Shown: positions 47,139-55,013 of the stretch, piece after piece
Numbering within the stretch: position 1 is the first letter of the stretch
Layout: each line of letters starts with the position of its first letter
DNA from: Spirochaetaceae bacterium
GTDB lineage: Bacteria > Myxococcota_A > UBA9160 > UBA4427
DNA: 61,070 nucleotides
NCBI GenBank assembly: GCA_020632655.1
Contig: JACKFD010000021.1
Coordinates: 1-61,070 of the forward strand
Direction of reading: 5' to 3'
The notes under the pieces: model-generated
Told to the model about the DNA's origin: nothing
Databases searched by the model: none
Seen by the model: only the letters and a program-made list of their open reading frames with translations
Made by a program: the position numbers and the translations under genes

Positions 47139-48116
47139 CTAGGTCCCGGTCAGACGCGCCGCGATCGGGGCGAAGGCATCCGTCTGGGACTCGGGGACCG
47201 CGACGTAGTGCACCCCGTAGTGCTCGCGTCGGAACTGCAGGCGCTCCACGATCTCCGACTCGGAGCCGACCAGCACGTTCGGATGCTCGCGCAGGCCCTC
47301 CGGCGGGACACCGAAGCGGTCGGCGACGACCCGGAGCGCGGCCTCCTGCTGGCTCCGGTCGTCGGTGATCGCCGTGAAGTAGGGGGAGCTCTCGATCTCG
47401 AGGGCGGGCAGACGATTGCCCGCGGCGGACTCGACGAAGCCGAGGCGCTCGACGGCGACGTCGTGGGGCGTCTGGCCCGTCTCGTTGCGGGGCGCGAAGG
47501 GGGTATTCGAGAAGCTCACGATGTCGGCCTCGCGAGCCGCGAGGGAGAGGACGCGCTTCTTGCCGCCGCCGATCATGAGCCGGGGTCTCGGCTGTTGCAC
47601 GGGCGGGGGCAGGCCCTTGTACCCGCCGACGTGCACGGAGCGGCCCCGGCAATCCATCTCCTCGCCGGAGAAGTGGGCCTTCATCAGGGCCACGACCTCT
47701 TCGAGGCGCGAGATCCGCCGGGGCGGCGCCTCGAAGACGAGCCCCATCGACTCGTACTCGACCTGGCTCCAGCCCGCGCCGAGGCCGAGCTCGAGGCGGC
47801 CCTCCGACAGGTAGTCGAGGGTGGCGGCCTCCTTCGCGAGGGCGGCGGGCACGTGGTAGTCGATGCAGAAGACGCGGCTGCCGATCCGCAGCGTCGTCGT
47901 CACGGCGGCCGCGGTCGCCATCGCCGCGATCGGCGCGAGGAATTGCGGGGCGCGGCCGCGGTCGAGGTAGTGGTCGGCGACGTGCAGGGTGCAGTAGCCG
48001 AGGGCCTCGGTCTTGCGTGCGAGCTCCCTCCAGCCTTCGGGCGTGAAGGTGCGCGGGCGGTCGGCGGCCTCGTGGGCGGCGAGGGAGAAGCGGAAGCGGC
48101 GGGCGCTGCGGTCCAT
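47139..48116 (-). CDS. LLM class F420-type oxidoreductase
   Basis: 325 residues. It starts MDRSARRFRFSLAAHEAADR and has LHVADHYLDRG, GSRVFCIDYHVPAALAKEAAT, RLELGLGAGWSQVEYESMG and PRLMIGGGKKRVLSLAAREADIV, a pattern seen in the TIGR03621-like F420-dependent LLM group; I would not insist on the subgroup. It is first of the operon with the ketopantoate-reductase-like, Rieske and small genes. No Shine-Dalgarno is seen before ATG 48116; TATAAA lies about 8-14 nt upstream. Confidence 0.88.
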   Translation of the reverse strand: MDRSARRFRFSLAAHEAADRPRTFTPEGWRELARKTEALGYCTLHVADHYLDRGRAPQFLAPIAAMATAAAVTTTLRIGSRVFCIDYHVPAALAKEAATLDYLSEGRLELGLGAGWSQVEYESMGLVFEAPPRRISRLEEVVALMKAHFSGEEMDCRGRSVHVGGYKGLPPPVQQPRPRLMIGGGKKRVLSLAAREADIVSFSNTPFAPRNETGQTPHDVAVERLGFVESAAGNRLPALEIESSPYFTAITDDRSQQEAALRVVADRFGVPPEGLREHPNVLVGSESEIVERLQFRREHYGVHYVAVPESQTDAFAPIAARLTGT

Positions 48117-48126
48117 CCGATCAATT

Positions 48127-48141
48127 TATAGCGATGCTATA
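48127..48141. promoter_or_regulatory. perfect palindrome, candidate operator
   Basis: TATAGC-GAT-GCTATA is a perfect inverted repeat in the 56-bp gap between the divergent LLM and SDR genes, an A+T-rich island in GC-rich DNA. It overlaps a possible -10 in each direction (TATAAA minus, TATACA plus). A MarR gene lies 0.8 kb away and is the natural candidate to bind it. Confidence 0.55.
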
Positions 48142-48172
48142 CAAACGACAAGGCAGGGTCGGAGGACGGGCG

Positions 48173-48910
48173 GTGGGGCGACTCGAGGGGAAGGTGGCGA
48201 TCGTCACGGGGGCTGGCTCGGGGATGGGGCGGGCCTCGGCCGAGTGCTTCGCCCGGGAGGGCGCGCGGGTCGTCTGTGCCGACGTGTCGGGCGGCGAGCG
48301 GGCGGTCGCGGCGGGGATCGGCGACGCCGCCCTCGCCGTGTCGGTCGACGTCAGCCGGGCCGAGGACGTCCGCCGGATGGTGGAGGCCGCCGTCGAGCGT
48401 TTCGGTCGGCTCGACGTCCTCTTCAACAACGCCGGCTTCGGCGGCGGCGTCCGGGCCGACCTGCACGAGATCGACGAGGAGGCCTTCGACCGGCAGATTG
48501 GCGTCCATCTGAAGGGCGTCTTCCTCGGCATGAAATACGGCATCGCAGCCATGCTCGAGAGCGGCGGGGGCTCCGTCATCAACACGGCCTCTGCGTCCGG
48601 GCTCGTCGGCTGGAAGGGGCTCGCGGCCTACTCCGCGGCCAAGGGCGGGGTCGTACTGCTCACGAAGTCGGCGGCCCTCGATTACGCCGAGCAGGGCGTG
48701 CGGGTCAACGCGATCTGCCCGGGCATCACCTGGACGGGGATGGCGGGCAAGCAGACGGGCATGACGCCCGATCGCGTGCCGGATCAGCCGATGCGCCGCT
48801 GGGGTCGGCCCGAGGAGATCGCGACGGCGGCGCTCTTCCTGGCGAGCGACGAGTCGTCGTTCATGACGGGCGTCGCGCTGCCCGTCGACGGCGGGTACGT
48901 CGCGCGCTGA
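48173..48910 (+). CDS. SDR family NAD(P)-dependent oxidoreductase
   Basis: 245 residues from GTG 48173 (GGAGG seven bases upstream). An in-frame ATG at 48134 would put the start inside the palindrome and is rejected. Motifs are TGAGSGMG (12-19), FNNAG, Ser140, Tyr153 and Lys157 (YSAAK), and a C-terminal PVDGGYV. The Asp in CADVSG suggests NAD(H). It is divergent from the LLM-Rieske operon and convergent with the marR operon, so probably part of the same catabolic unit. Confidence 0.92.
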   Translation: MGRLEGKVAIVTGAGSGMGRASAECFAREGARVVCADVSGGERAVAAGIGDAALAVSVDVSRAEDVRRMVEAAVERFGRLDVLFNNAGFGGGVRADLHEIDEEAFDRQIGVHLKGVFLGMKYGIAAMLESGGGSVINTASASGLVGWKGLAAYSAAKGGVVLLTKSAALDYAEQGVRVNAICPGITWTGMAGKQTGMTPDRVPDQPMRRWGRPEEIATAALFLASDESSFMTGVALPVDGGYVAR

Positions 48911-48932
48911 AGCAGGGGGCGTCGCTTCGCCT

Positions 48933-49511
48933 TCAACGCGCGGGCTCGTCCCCCGCTTCGAGCAGCCGCTCGAGGGCGGGCAGGGCGGTGAGGACGCGCT
49001 TGCGATCGGTCGGTGCAAGCGCCTCGAGCTGCGCTTCGAGCGAGGCGTTTCGATGTCTTCGGAGCCGCTCCATCTCGCGCTTCGACTTCGGCGTCAGCCG
49101 CACGAGCACGACCCGTCCATCCGAGGGGTCGGCCTCGCGTTCGACCCAGCCGCCCGCCGTGAGCGCGTCCACGACCCGGCTCATCGTCGGATGCCGCACG
49201 CCTTCCATCTCGGCCAGCGCACGGATCGATTGGGCGCCCAGGCCGGCGAGCAGGCTGAGCGCGGAGAGCTGGGCCGGTGTGATGCCGGAGGGCGTCTGTT
49301 GTCGCAGCCGGCGCGCCAGACGCATGATCACGAGCCGCAGTCGGCTGATCGTGTCCTCGTCGTGATCGCCCGCCGTCCGCTTCGCCACGGCGCGCAGTCT
49401 ACGTTCGATCGCGGGGAGCGTCGACGTGTCGGTGTCGTCGCTCCGGAGAACGCCGTCGAGCCGAGGTGCATGACACCGCCAGCCCGTCGATCGCGCCGCG
49501 CGGTAGGACAC
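48933..49511 (-). CDS. MarR family transcriptional regulator
   Basis: The winged-helix core is clear: GITPAQLSALSLLAGLGAQS, IRALAEMEGVRHPTMSRVVDALTAGGW, then VEREADPSDGRVVLVRLT, the beta-wing. The GTG at 49511 gives 192 residues and lies 6 nt from the upstream SDR stop; a GTG at 49388 giving 151 residues, nearer the family norm, is equally possible. It is the second gene of an SDR-marR operon. The palindrome at 48127-48141 is a plausible target. Confidence 0.88.
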   Translation of the reverse strand: MSYRAARSTGWRCHAPRLDGVLRSDDTDTSTLPAIERRLRAVAKRTAGDHDEDTISRLRLVIMRLARRLRQQTPSGITPAQLSALSLLAGLGAQSIRALAEMEGVRHPTMSRVVDALTAGGWVEREADPSDGRVVLVRLTPKSKREMERLRRHRNASLEAQLEALAPTDRKRVLTALPALERLLEAGDEPAR

Positions 49512-49517
49512 CTGCGA

Positions 49518-50285
49518 TCACCAATGCGTGCAGGTCGTGCGGCCCCCGTCGATCACGACGTTCTCGCCGGTCATGTAGGCGGCGTCGTCGCTCGCGAGGA
49601 AGAGCGCCATGCGCACGATCTCGGCCGGCTGCCCGAGACGCGGGATCAGGTTCTTGGCGACCGCTGCCTTCAGGTCTTCCGGATGGGCCTTGCCATAGGC
49701 GGCGATCGCGGGGGTCTCGATGCCGCCTGGGCTGATCGAGAGGACGCGGATGCCGTGGGGCGCGCCTTCGAGGGCCAGGTGCTTCGTCATGCCGATCACG
49801 CCCGCCTTGGCCGTGGCATGCGCGAGGCCGCCGGGGGTCGAGCCGCGGATGCCCGCGGTCGAGGCGATGTTGATCACGACCCCGCGGCTCGCGACGAGGT
49901 GCGGCCAGGCGAAGCGTGTCACGTAGAAGACCGAGTGCAGCTCCGAATCGATCGTGAAGTGCCAGTCGTCGAGGGGGAAGGATCCGACCGGGGCGTGTCG
50001 CGGGGCGGAGGCGTTGTTGTAGAGGACGTCGATCCGGCCGTGGAGGGCGATGCAGTCGTCGATCCATCGCTCGACGGCGGCGGGGTCGCGCAGGTCGACG
50101 GGGTGCATCGAGACGAAGTCCCCGCCGGCGGCCCGGACGAGGGCGAGCGTCTCCTCGCTCGTGTCCGCGCGGATGTCGCACCCGACGACGCGCGCGCCGG
50201 CCGCGGTGAATTGCAGGGCGGCCTCGCGGCCCTGACCGCCGCCGGTGCCTGTGATGAGGACGACCTTGTCGTCGAGTCTCGGCAT
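49518..50285 (-). CDS. SDR family protein with His in place of catalytic Tyr
   Basis: 255 residues. It has the Rossmann motif TGTGGGQG (12-19), YNNAS, Ser142 and a C-terminal VIDGG, but the usual YxxxK reads HATAK: His156 sits where Tyr is expected while Lys160 is kept. GAGGGAG precedes ATG 50285; a GTG at 50306 is possible. Reduced or altered activity is likely, or another residue acts as acid. It precedes marR in the same operon. Confidence 0.88.
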   Translation of the reverse strand: MPRLDDKVVLITGTGGGQGREAALQFTAAGARVVGCDIRADTSEETLALVRAAGGDFVSMHPVDLRDPAAVERWIDDCIALHGRIDVLYNNASAPRHAPVGSFPLDDWHFTIDSELHSVFYVTRFAWPHLVASRGVVINIASTAGIRGSTPGGLAHATAKAGVIGMTKHLALEGAPHGIRVLSISPGGIETPAIAAYGKAHPEDLKAAVAKNLIPRLGQPAEIVRMALFLASDDAAYMTGENVVIDGGRTTCTHW

Positions 50286-50566
50286 GACCTGTGCTCCCTC
50301 GTGCACGCGGACGGGGTCGGTCCCATCGCATTGCGGAGCGGAAGGTAGGCGAGGTCTTGCGAGGATCTCGGGCGCCGCCGAGGCCCCGCATCCGGCCGGC
50401 CACCCGGCACCCGGCCACCCGACCCGCCGACCATCGGCGGTGATCGTGTCACGGTCGGACCCGCCTGCCGTTTGGCGAGCCAGTCGCGCCGCGATACCTC
50501 TTCCGGACTCGCGCCGGTCGGTCTCGCCGGTCGGCCTGCGTGCGAGGACGAACGAGGAGGATTCCG

Positions 50567-51832
50567 ATGCACCATCCCGCGCGGTCGATCGTGCCCATGC
50601 TCGCGCTGCTCGCCTGCTGTGCCTGTCGAACGCCCGCCGTCGCAGTCGTCGCGATGGACGGGGCGACTGGAGCCTTCGAGACGCCCGCCGAGTGGACGGC
50701 CTTCTGCGAGCGGCTGGCGAGCGCGGGCGGACTGGTCCTTCGCGAGGGGCTGCCGGACGCGCCGGCGGATCGCGCAGAGGCCCATCGCTACCTGCTCCAG
50801 CGCCTCGTCGCCTCGATCGAGGAGGTGCTCGAGGCCGAGACGGAGCCGCCCGTCGTCGCGCTCTACTCCCACAAGCTGCGCAAGTACGGCATGGACAGCG
50901 CCGACGCCAAGTACTCGACCGTGCGTCTCGACCCGCGCGGCACCTACCGCCTGTACGGTGAGCTCGGGAGCGCGCATCACGTAGCCCTCCAGCTCGTCAG
51001 CAACGCCGAGGGCTACGCCGCCTTCGACTCGCTCGCCCTGACCGAGCTGCGCGATCGCGGCGAGACCGAGCTCGACGTGCGGGTGTCGGCCGCGCGACCG
51101 GAGGGCTGGACGGGCGCGTGGCTGCCGATCGACCCGCGCGCGCGGGAGCTCTTGATCCGTGAGTACTTCTACGACTGGGACGCCGAGACGCCCTCGACCT
51201 TCCTCGTCGAACGGCTCGACGATCCGGCGAAGGCCGCGCGCCTGGACGCCGCGACGATCGAGCGCCAGCTCGAGGCGATCGCGTCGACCTTCGAGGCGAC
51301 CGTGCCCAAGTGGCTCCCCGCCTCCCTCGACGACCGGCAGCATCGCGTGAACCAGCTCCGTCCCCCGGCGACGAGCGCGCGCGAAGGCATCCGCGAGAAC
51401 GCCTACGGCAGCGGCTGGTTCCGCCTGCGCCCGGGCGAGGCCCTGCTGATCGAGCTCGACGAGCCCGACGCGCATCTCTGGAGCTTCGAGCTCGGCGACT
51501 TCTGGTGGCAGTCGATCGACTACGTGAACCACACGTCGAGCCTGAACGGCTTCCAGGCGCATCGAAGCGCGGACGGCCGCTACCGCCTCGTCCTCTCGCT
51601 CGAGGATCCGGGCGTGCCGAACTGGCTCGATCCCGCCGGACACGACGAGGGCGTGATCATCTATCGCTATCAGCTCGCGGGCGGAGCGACGCCCGTACCG
51701 ACGACGCGGCTCGTAAGGCTCTCGGAGCTGGCGTCGTGGCTGCCGGAGGAGACTCCCCGCGTGACGCCCGCAGCGCGAAGGGAGGAGATCCGGAAGCGGC
51801 GGGCGCACGCGGCGAGGCGATGGGCGCCGTGA
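50567..51832 (+). CDS. DUF1214-like lipoprotein, paralogue of the 41740 product
   Basis: 421 residues from ATG 50567 with GAGGAGG at 50554. The N-terminus (MLALLACCACRTP) has Cys17, Cys18 and Cys20, with LLAC as probable lipobox. The C-terminal domain shares FELGDFWWQSIDYVNHTSSLNG and VPNWLDPAGHDEGVIIYR with the 41740 protein (NWLDxxGHxxG). The middle region is different. Function is unknown. It stands alone with 281 bp of GC-rich DNA upstream in which I find no clear promoter. Confidence 0.8.
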   Translation: MHHPARSIVPMLALLACCACRTPAVAVVAMDGATGAFETPAEWTAFCERLASAGGLVLREGLPDAPADRAEAHRYLLQRLVASIEEVLEAETEPPVVALYSHKLRKYGMDSADAKYSTVRLDPRGTYRLYGELGSAHHVALQLVSNAEGYAAFDSLALTELRDRGETELDVRVSAARPEGWTGAWLPIDPRARELLIREYFYDWDAETPSTFLVERLDDPAKAARLDAATIERQLEAIASTFEATVPKWLPASLDDRQHRVNQLRPPATSAREGIRENAYGSGWFRLRPGEALLIELDEPDAHLWSFELGDFWWQSIDYVNHTSSLNGFQAHRSADGRYRLVLSLEDPGVPNWLDPAGHDEGVIIYRYQLAGGATPVPTTRLVRLSELASWLPEETPRVTPAARREEIRKRRAHAARRWAP

Positions 51833-51976
51833 GGCGAGGGGGCAGTCCTCCGAGCGGATCGGGCGTCTGTGGACTCGCGGTCCGCCAAGGGCAGGGCGCG
51901 CGCGGGCCCGCCGCGACCCCGTTCGAGCGATCCCATGGCACGATCCGGTGCGGCCCGGCGTGGGGTGGAAAGACGA

Positions 51977-52010
51977 GAGCCCCGAGCCATCTCTCGACGA
52001 CTCGGGGCTC
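51977..52010 (-). terminator. strong hairpin downstream of the PEP-CTERM gene
   Basis: GAGCCCCGAG and CTCGGGGCTC form a perfect 10-bp stem around a 14-nt loop, about 55 nt past the stop of the minus-strand PEP-CTERM gene. On that strand TCGTCTTTCC follows, a weak pyrimidine tail. It is the strongest terminator-like structure I see and may also serve the plus-strand DUF1214 gene. Confidence 0.65.
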
Positions 52011-52064
52011 CCATGATTGGCAGCCACGGATTCGGTCCGGTGGGTCCCGGTCCGGCTTTGACTG

Positions 52065-53510
52065 CTAGGCGTTGCCCCTTCGCATGCCGTAGTAGAGCGC
52101 GCCGATCGCGAGGAGTGCGCCGCCGAGCATCATCGTCGGGCCGGGCTCCGGCGTGAACGCCATATGGACGACGTTGAGGACGGCGTTGTCGGTGTTCGCG
52201 AACACGCGATGGGAGAGCCCGCCGGCGACGAGCGTGATGTTGCCTTCGCCCATCGAGGTGTTGAGGCTGCCCATGACCGTGAAGTGATCCGTCGGGCCCG
52301 CCGTCTCGAAGACCTCGACCGTACCCGTCGTGAAAGGGAAGCCGAGGTGGAATTCCTGGTCCGGCGGGATCGCGTTGAGGTCGACCATGACCGTGCCCAG
52401 GCCGGGCGTCGGGAAGGTCTGGATGTCCGGCGGCAGCTGCGGCCCGAGCTGGGTGATCATGGTCGATCCGAGGCGATAGCCGCGGAAGCAGGGGCCACCC
52501 TGGAGGAAGGCCGAGCTGAGGAAGGCGTAGCCCGCACCGGTCATCTCGTTGCGGAGGCCCGTCGCGCCCGGGGCGCCGATTGGCTGGAAGCAGACCCGGT
52601 CCTCGGTGCCCGAGAAGGGCGCCGGTGCACCCGGATCCGGGGGCAGCGGCGCACCGACCTTGATCGCGACCGTGCCTCCGCCATTGAGCAGCATCATCAT
52701 CGTGCCACCGAAGCGGTTCGGACCGCCCGTGTAGGACACGATGCCGTTGTAGGCCTTGCCGTAGGGACCCTGGGCCGGATCGTTCGTGATGTTGGGCGTG
52801 GTGCAGTTCACGACGCCGCCCGCCTTGCGAAGCGTGCCCTGCACCTCGAGGCCCGTCGCGGCGCCCTGGCAGAAGGCGAAGTCCGGCGAGAGCCGACCGG
52901 TCTGCGTCGTCCAGGCGTCCGCGCGCAGCCGACGGGGCTGGGCCGGCGCGCCCATGATCGTGGTCGGCGTCGGGACGAGCGCCGTGCCGCTCAGGATCAG
53001 CCTCGAGCCCATGAACGACGTCTGGGGATTCAGGAGCTGCGTCACGGGCGCGCCGCTCGGCGTCATGATCGTCATGGCCGTGATGCCGGCGGAGCCGGGA
53101 GCGACGGCCTGGAAGCTGCTCTGGAGCTGGACCACGGTCGGGATGAGCGTCACGAGCGCCGTGGCGCCGTTCATCGCCGAGTTGACGCTGAATGCACCGA
53201 CGGGGATGTTGAACGTCGCGGGGGCCGTGCCGTTCGTCGTCACGACTGCGCTCGCGCCGCCGACGGTATAGGGCGCGGGAACGCCGCCTTCCTTCTGCTT
53301 GAAGCTGGCCAGGCAACCCGTCTGGAGGAAGCAGGGCTTGCCGTTGACGAGGGGGTTGCGGAACTCGGCTCCGCCCTGGAGCGGGATGTCGATCAGGGGG
53401 CCGCGGTTCGACCACCACTCGCCACCCATCTTCAGGTTGACTTGAGCCGACGCTGCGGTCGAAACCATCAGTCCTGCAGCTACGAGCGTGAACATCAATC
53501 TGTGTCGCAT
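52065..53510 (-). CDS. secreted protein with PEP-CTERM sorting signal
   Basis: 481 residues. An N-terminal signal peptide (MRHRLMFTLVAAGLMVSTAASA, residues 1-22, cut after ASA) precedes a Gly/Pro/Thr-rich, beta-type exported body with four or more Cys residues. The last 28 residues hold PEPGP, a TM stretch (TMMLGGALLAIGALYYG) and MRRGNA: the PEP-CTERM tripartite signal, recognised by exosortase and tied to exopolysaccharide-producing Gram-negatives. I recognise no catalytic domain. GGGAGAAG precedes ATG 53510. It sits alone between long intergenic regions. Confidence 0.88.
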   Translation of the reverse strand: MRHRLMFTLVAAGLMVSTAASAQVNLKMGGEWWSNRGPLIDIPLQGGAEFRNPLVNGKPCFLQTGCLASFKQKEGGVPAPYTVGGASAVVTTNGTAPATFNIPVGAFSVNSAMNGATALVTLIPTVVQLQSSFQAVAPGSAGITAMTIMTPSGAPVTQLLNPQTSFMGSRLILSGTALVPTPTTIMGAPAQPRRLRADAWTTQTGRLSPDFAFCQGAATGLEVQGTLRKAGGVVNCTTPNITNDPAQGPYGKAYNGIVSYTGGPNRFGGTMMMLLNGGGTVAIKVGAPLPPDPGAPAPFSGTEDRVCFQPIGAPGATGLRNEMTGAGYAFLSSAFLQGGPCFRGYRLGSTMITQLGPQLPPDIQTFPTPGLGTVMVDLNAIPPDQEFHLGFPFTTGTVEVFETAGPTDHFTVMGSLNTSMGEGNITLVAGGLSHRVFANTDNAVLNVVHMAFTPEPGPTMMLGGALLAIGALYYGMRRGNA

Positions 53511-53586
53511 GTGCTTCTCCCGTCCGTTCGGATTGGATCCTGTCGCAGCCTCCGAGTACTCACGCTCTCGGTCGATCACGACAGAA

Positions 53587-53617
53587 GTCGACTGGTACTA
53601 CGCCTACCATGGTCGAC
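53587..53617. promoter_or_regulatory. imperfect dyad upstream of the PEP-CTERM gene
   Basis: GTCGACTGGTA and TACCATGGTCGAC are inverted around a 7-nt centre, 77 nt upstream of the PEP-CTERM ATG. Both outer arms include the self-complementary GTCGAC. This could be an operator for that gene; no regulator is tied to it. Confidence 0.35.
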
Positions 53618-53713
53618 AGGAAAGTAGAAAACATTTCGAGCGCGAAGAGAGTTGGTGGGCCGGGCTTCGCGTTCGAGGCAGCTCGCGACGAAGCGTTGCG
53701 ACGACCGTCCGCT

Positions 53714-53754
53714 CACATGCCCATATACGCATACGCGCGTGCATTCGCGCGCGC
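53714..53754. other. alternating purine-pyrimidine tract
   Basis: Near-continuous alternation (CATATACGCATACGCGCG core at 53722-53739, 23 nt unbroken to 53744, then CGCGCGCGC) is the type of sequence that can adopt Z-DNA under negative supercoiling. It lies in a long non-coding region between the PEP-CTERM and tetR genes. Confidence 0.6.
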
Positions 53755-54247
53755 CTAGCACCCGGTAGGGCTCGGCGGGAGTGGCGGGCTCCTCATCCGC
53801 CTCGAACGAGCGTTCGAGGTCGAGCGTCGATCACTTCTCTCTCCGTGTCGCTCTGGCCTCCCCTGCGATTGGGCTCGTCGGCGAGCGCGTCGGTCGGCAG
53901 CTTGCTGGTCCCTCGCGCTCGCTTCGCGCCGCGGCTTCGTGACGCTTCGAGATGTCTCGGGGCCCGGCCTTCCCGCATCGAAGCCCACCGTCTCCAGTCG
54001 GCGCTCCCCGGACGGGATGCGCTTGGCGAGCCCGCGGTCGGGAGACGGTCGATCGATCGTGCGGCGCCCGGGCGTGCGCGCGTTCCGGGCGACGACTCGG
54101 CGGTCGTTGGCTCTCCCGTGCTCTCCCGGCGATGGCGAGGCAGCCGTCTCCGGTCCGGCTCCGGAGCCCGGGCATTGGCTCCATCCACGAGTGGTCGGTC
54201 GCCCTGCGGTGATCGGTTCTCGGCATCATTGCGGGTACGAAAAGTTG

Positions 54248-54259
54248 TAATTGGAATTA
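54248..54259. promoter_or_regulatory. palindrome upstream of tetR, candidate operator
   Basis: TAATT-GG-AATTA is a perfect 5-bp inverted repeat in an A+T-rich segment ending 21 nt before the tetR ATG. It overlaps TATGAT (54258-54263), a possible -10, and TTGTAA (54245-54250). TetR proteins often autoregulate from such sites. Confidence 0.45.
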
Positions 54260-54280
54260 TGATCTGCAATATTACCGCTT

Positions 54281-55003
54281 ATGTCAAGGCGACCTCGAGC
54301 AGCGACCGCCAAGGAGCGCGCCCGGACGCTGCGGGACGAGGCCTACCGCGAGGCGATCGCCGAGGCGGCCGAGGTGCTCTTCGGCGAGCACGGAATCGAT
54401 GGCACGAAGATGGAAGACATCGCTCGTGATGCAGGATTCGCCGTGACGACCGTCTATTCGGCGTTTCGGGGTGGGAAGGCGGAGATCGTCGAGGCCGTTC
54501 ACGAGCGGCGGCTGAGCGACATGGTCCGGGCGGCCGAGTCCTACGTGCAGTCGGAGGGCCCCGCGCTCGACCGACTGGCCGCGAGCAACCGGCAGTCGGT
54601 CCACTTCTTCATGGATCACGAGAACTACCTGAGGATGCACCTGCGAGAGGGGCACGCCTGGTTCCTGGCCGATGCCGTCGCCGGGCGGGTTCGAGGCGGC
54701 GCGATCCAGTGGGCACCTGGCGTCGGCGCGGTCGTCGAGATGGTCGAGCAGGGGATCGCGAACGGGGAGTTCGACCTCGATGATGCCCGTCGCGCCGGAA
54801 AGAGCATCGTCATGCTCCAGCAGCTCCACCTGTCCGAGTGGATCGAGCGTGGGTCCAGTGACGTGCGGATGCGGTCTTCGAACGCTTCTGGGCGGATGCC
54901 AGACTCCTGCTCCGCACGACCGGGTCGAGCGACTGATAGGCCGAGTCGCCTCCGCTCGTGCGCATCGCCCGACGGCGCAGCGATCCGCCCACCCGCTTCA
55001 TAG
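54281..55003 (+). CDS. TetR family transcriptional regulator, C-terminal frameshift
   Basis: The N-terminal helix-turn-helix is clear: AIAEAAEVLFGEHGIDGTKMED, then IARDAGFAVTTVYSAFRGGKAEIVEAV. The ligand-binding part follows to LHLSEWIERGSSD (~residue 195). From about 54860 the open frame to 55003 reads an Arg/Ser/Pro-rich tail, while the neighbouring frame reads ADAVFERFWADARLLLRTTGSSD and stops at 54936, the expected TetR end. One missing base explains it. No Shine-Dalgarno is visible, so the message may be leaderless. It likely controls the SDR/transketolase genes that follow (inference). Confidence 0.82.
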   Translation: MSRRPRAATAKERARTLRDEAYREAIAEAAEVLFGEHGIDGTKMEDIARDAGFAVTTVYSAFRGGKAEIVEAVHERRLSDMVRAAESYVQSEGPALDRLAASNRQSVHFFMDHENYLRMHLREGHAWFLADAVAGRVRGGAIQWAPGVGAVVEMVEQGIANGEFDLDDARRAGKSIVMLQQLHLSEWIERGSSDVRMRSSNASGRMPDSCSARPGRATDRPSRLRSCASPDGAAIRPPAS

Positions 55004-55013
55004 GACAGCTTCC

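Larger units (their letters stand above)
53511..54280. other. 770-bp intergenic region
   Basis: No gene is supported here. It holds the imperfect dyad at 53587-53617, an alternating purine-pyrimidine tract around 53714-53754, and an A+T-rich segment before tetR (54233-54280). The middle part (53760-54230) is GC-rich and featureless to me. Confidence 0.6.

Noticed and set aside
48134..48172. Upstream ATG start for the SDR at 48173
   Set aside because: It lies inside the palindrome and lacks a ribosome-binding site; GTG 48173 has GGAGG and fits the family N-terminus.
53886..53905. Sigma-54-like CGGTCGG-CAGC-TTGCT
   Set aside because: GG and GC are spaced correctly, but only 8 of 12 positions match and it lies nearly 400 nt from tetR, so chance is a sufficient explanation in GC-rich DNA.
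54282..54287. Minus-strand TTGACA over the tetR start
   Set aside because: No -10 at 16-18 nt and the nearest minus-strand gene is 770 nt away.
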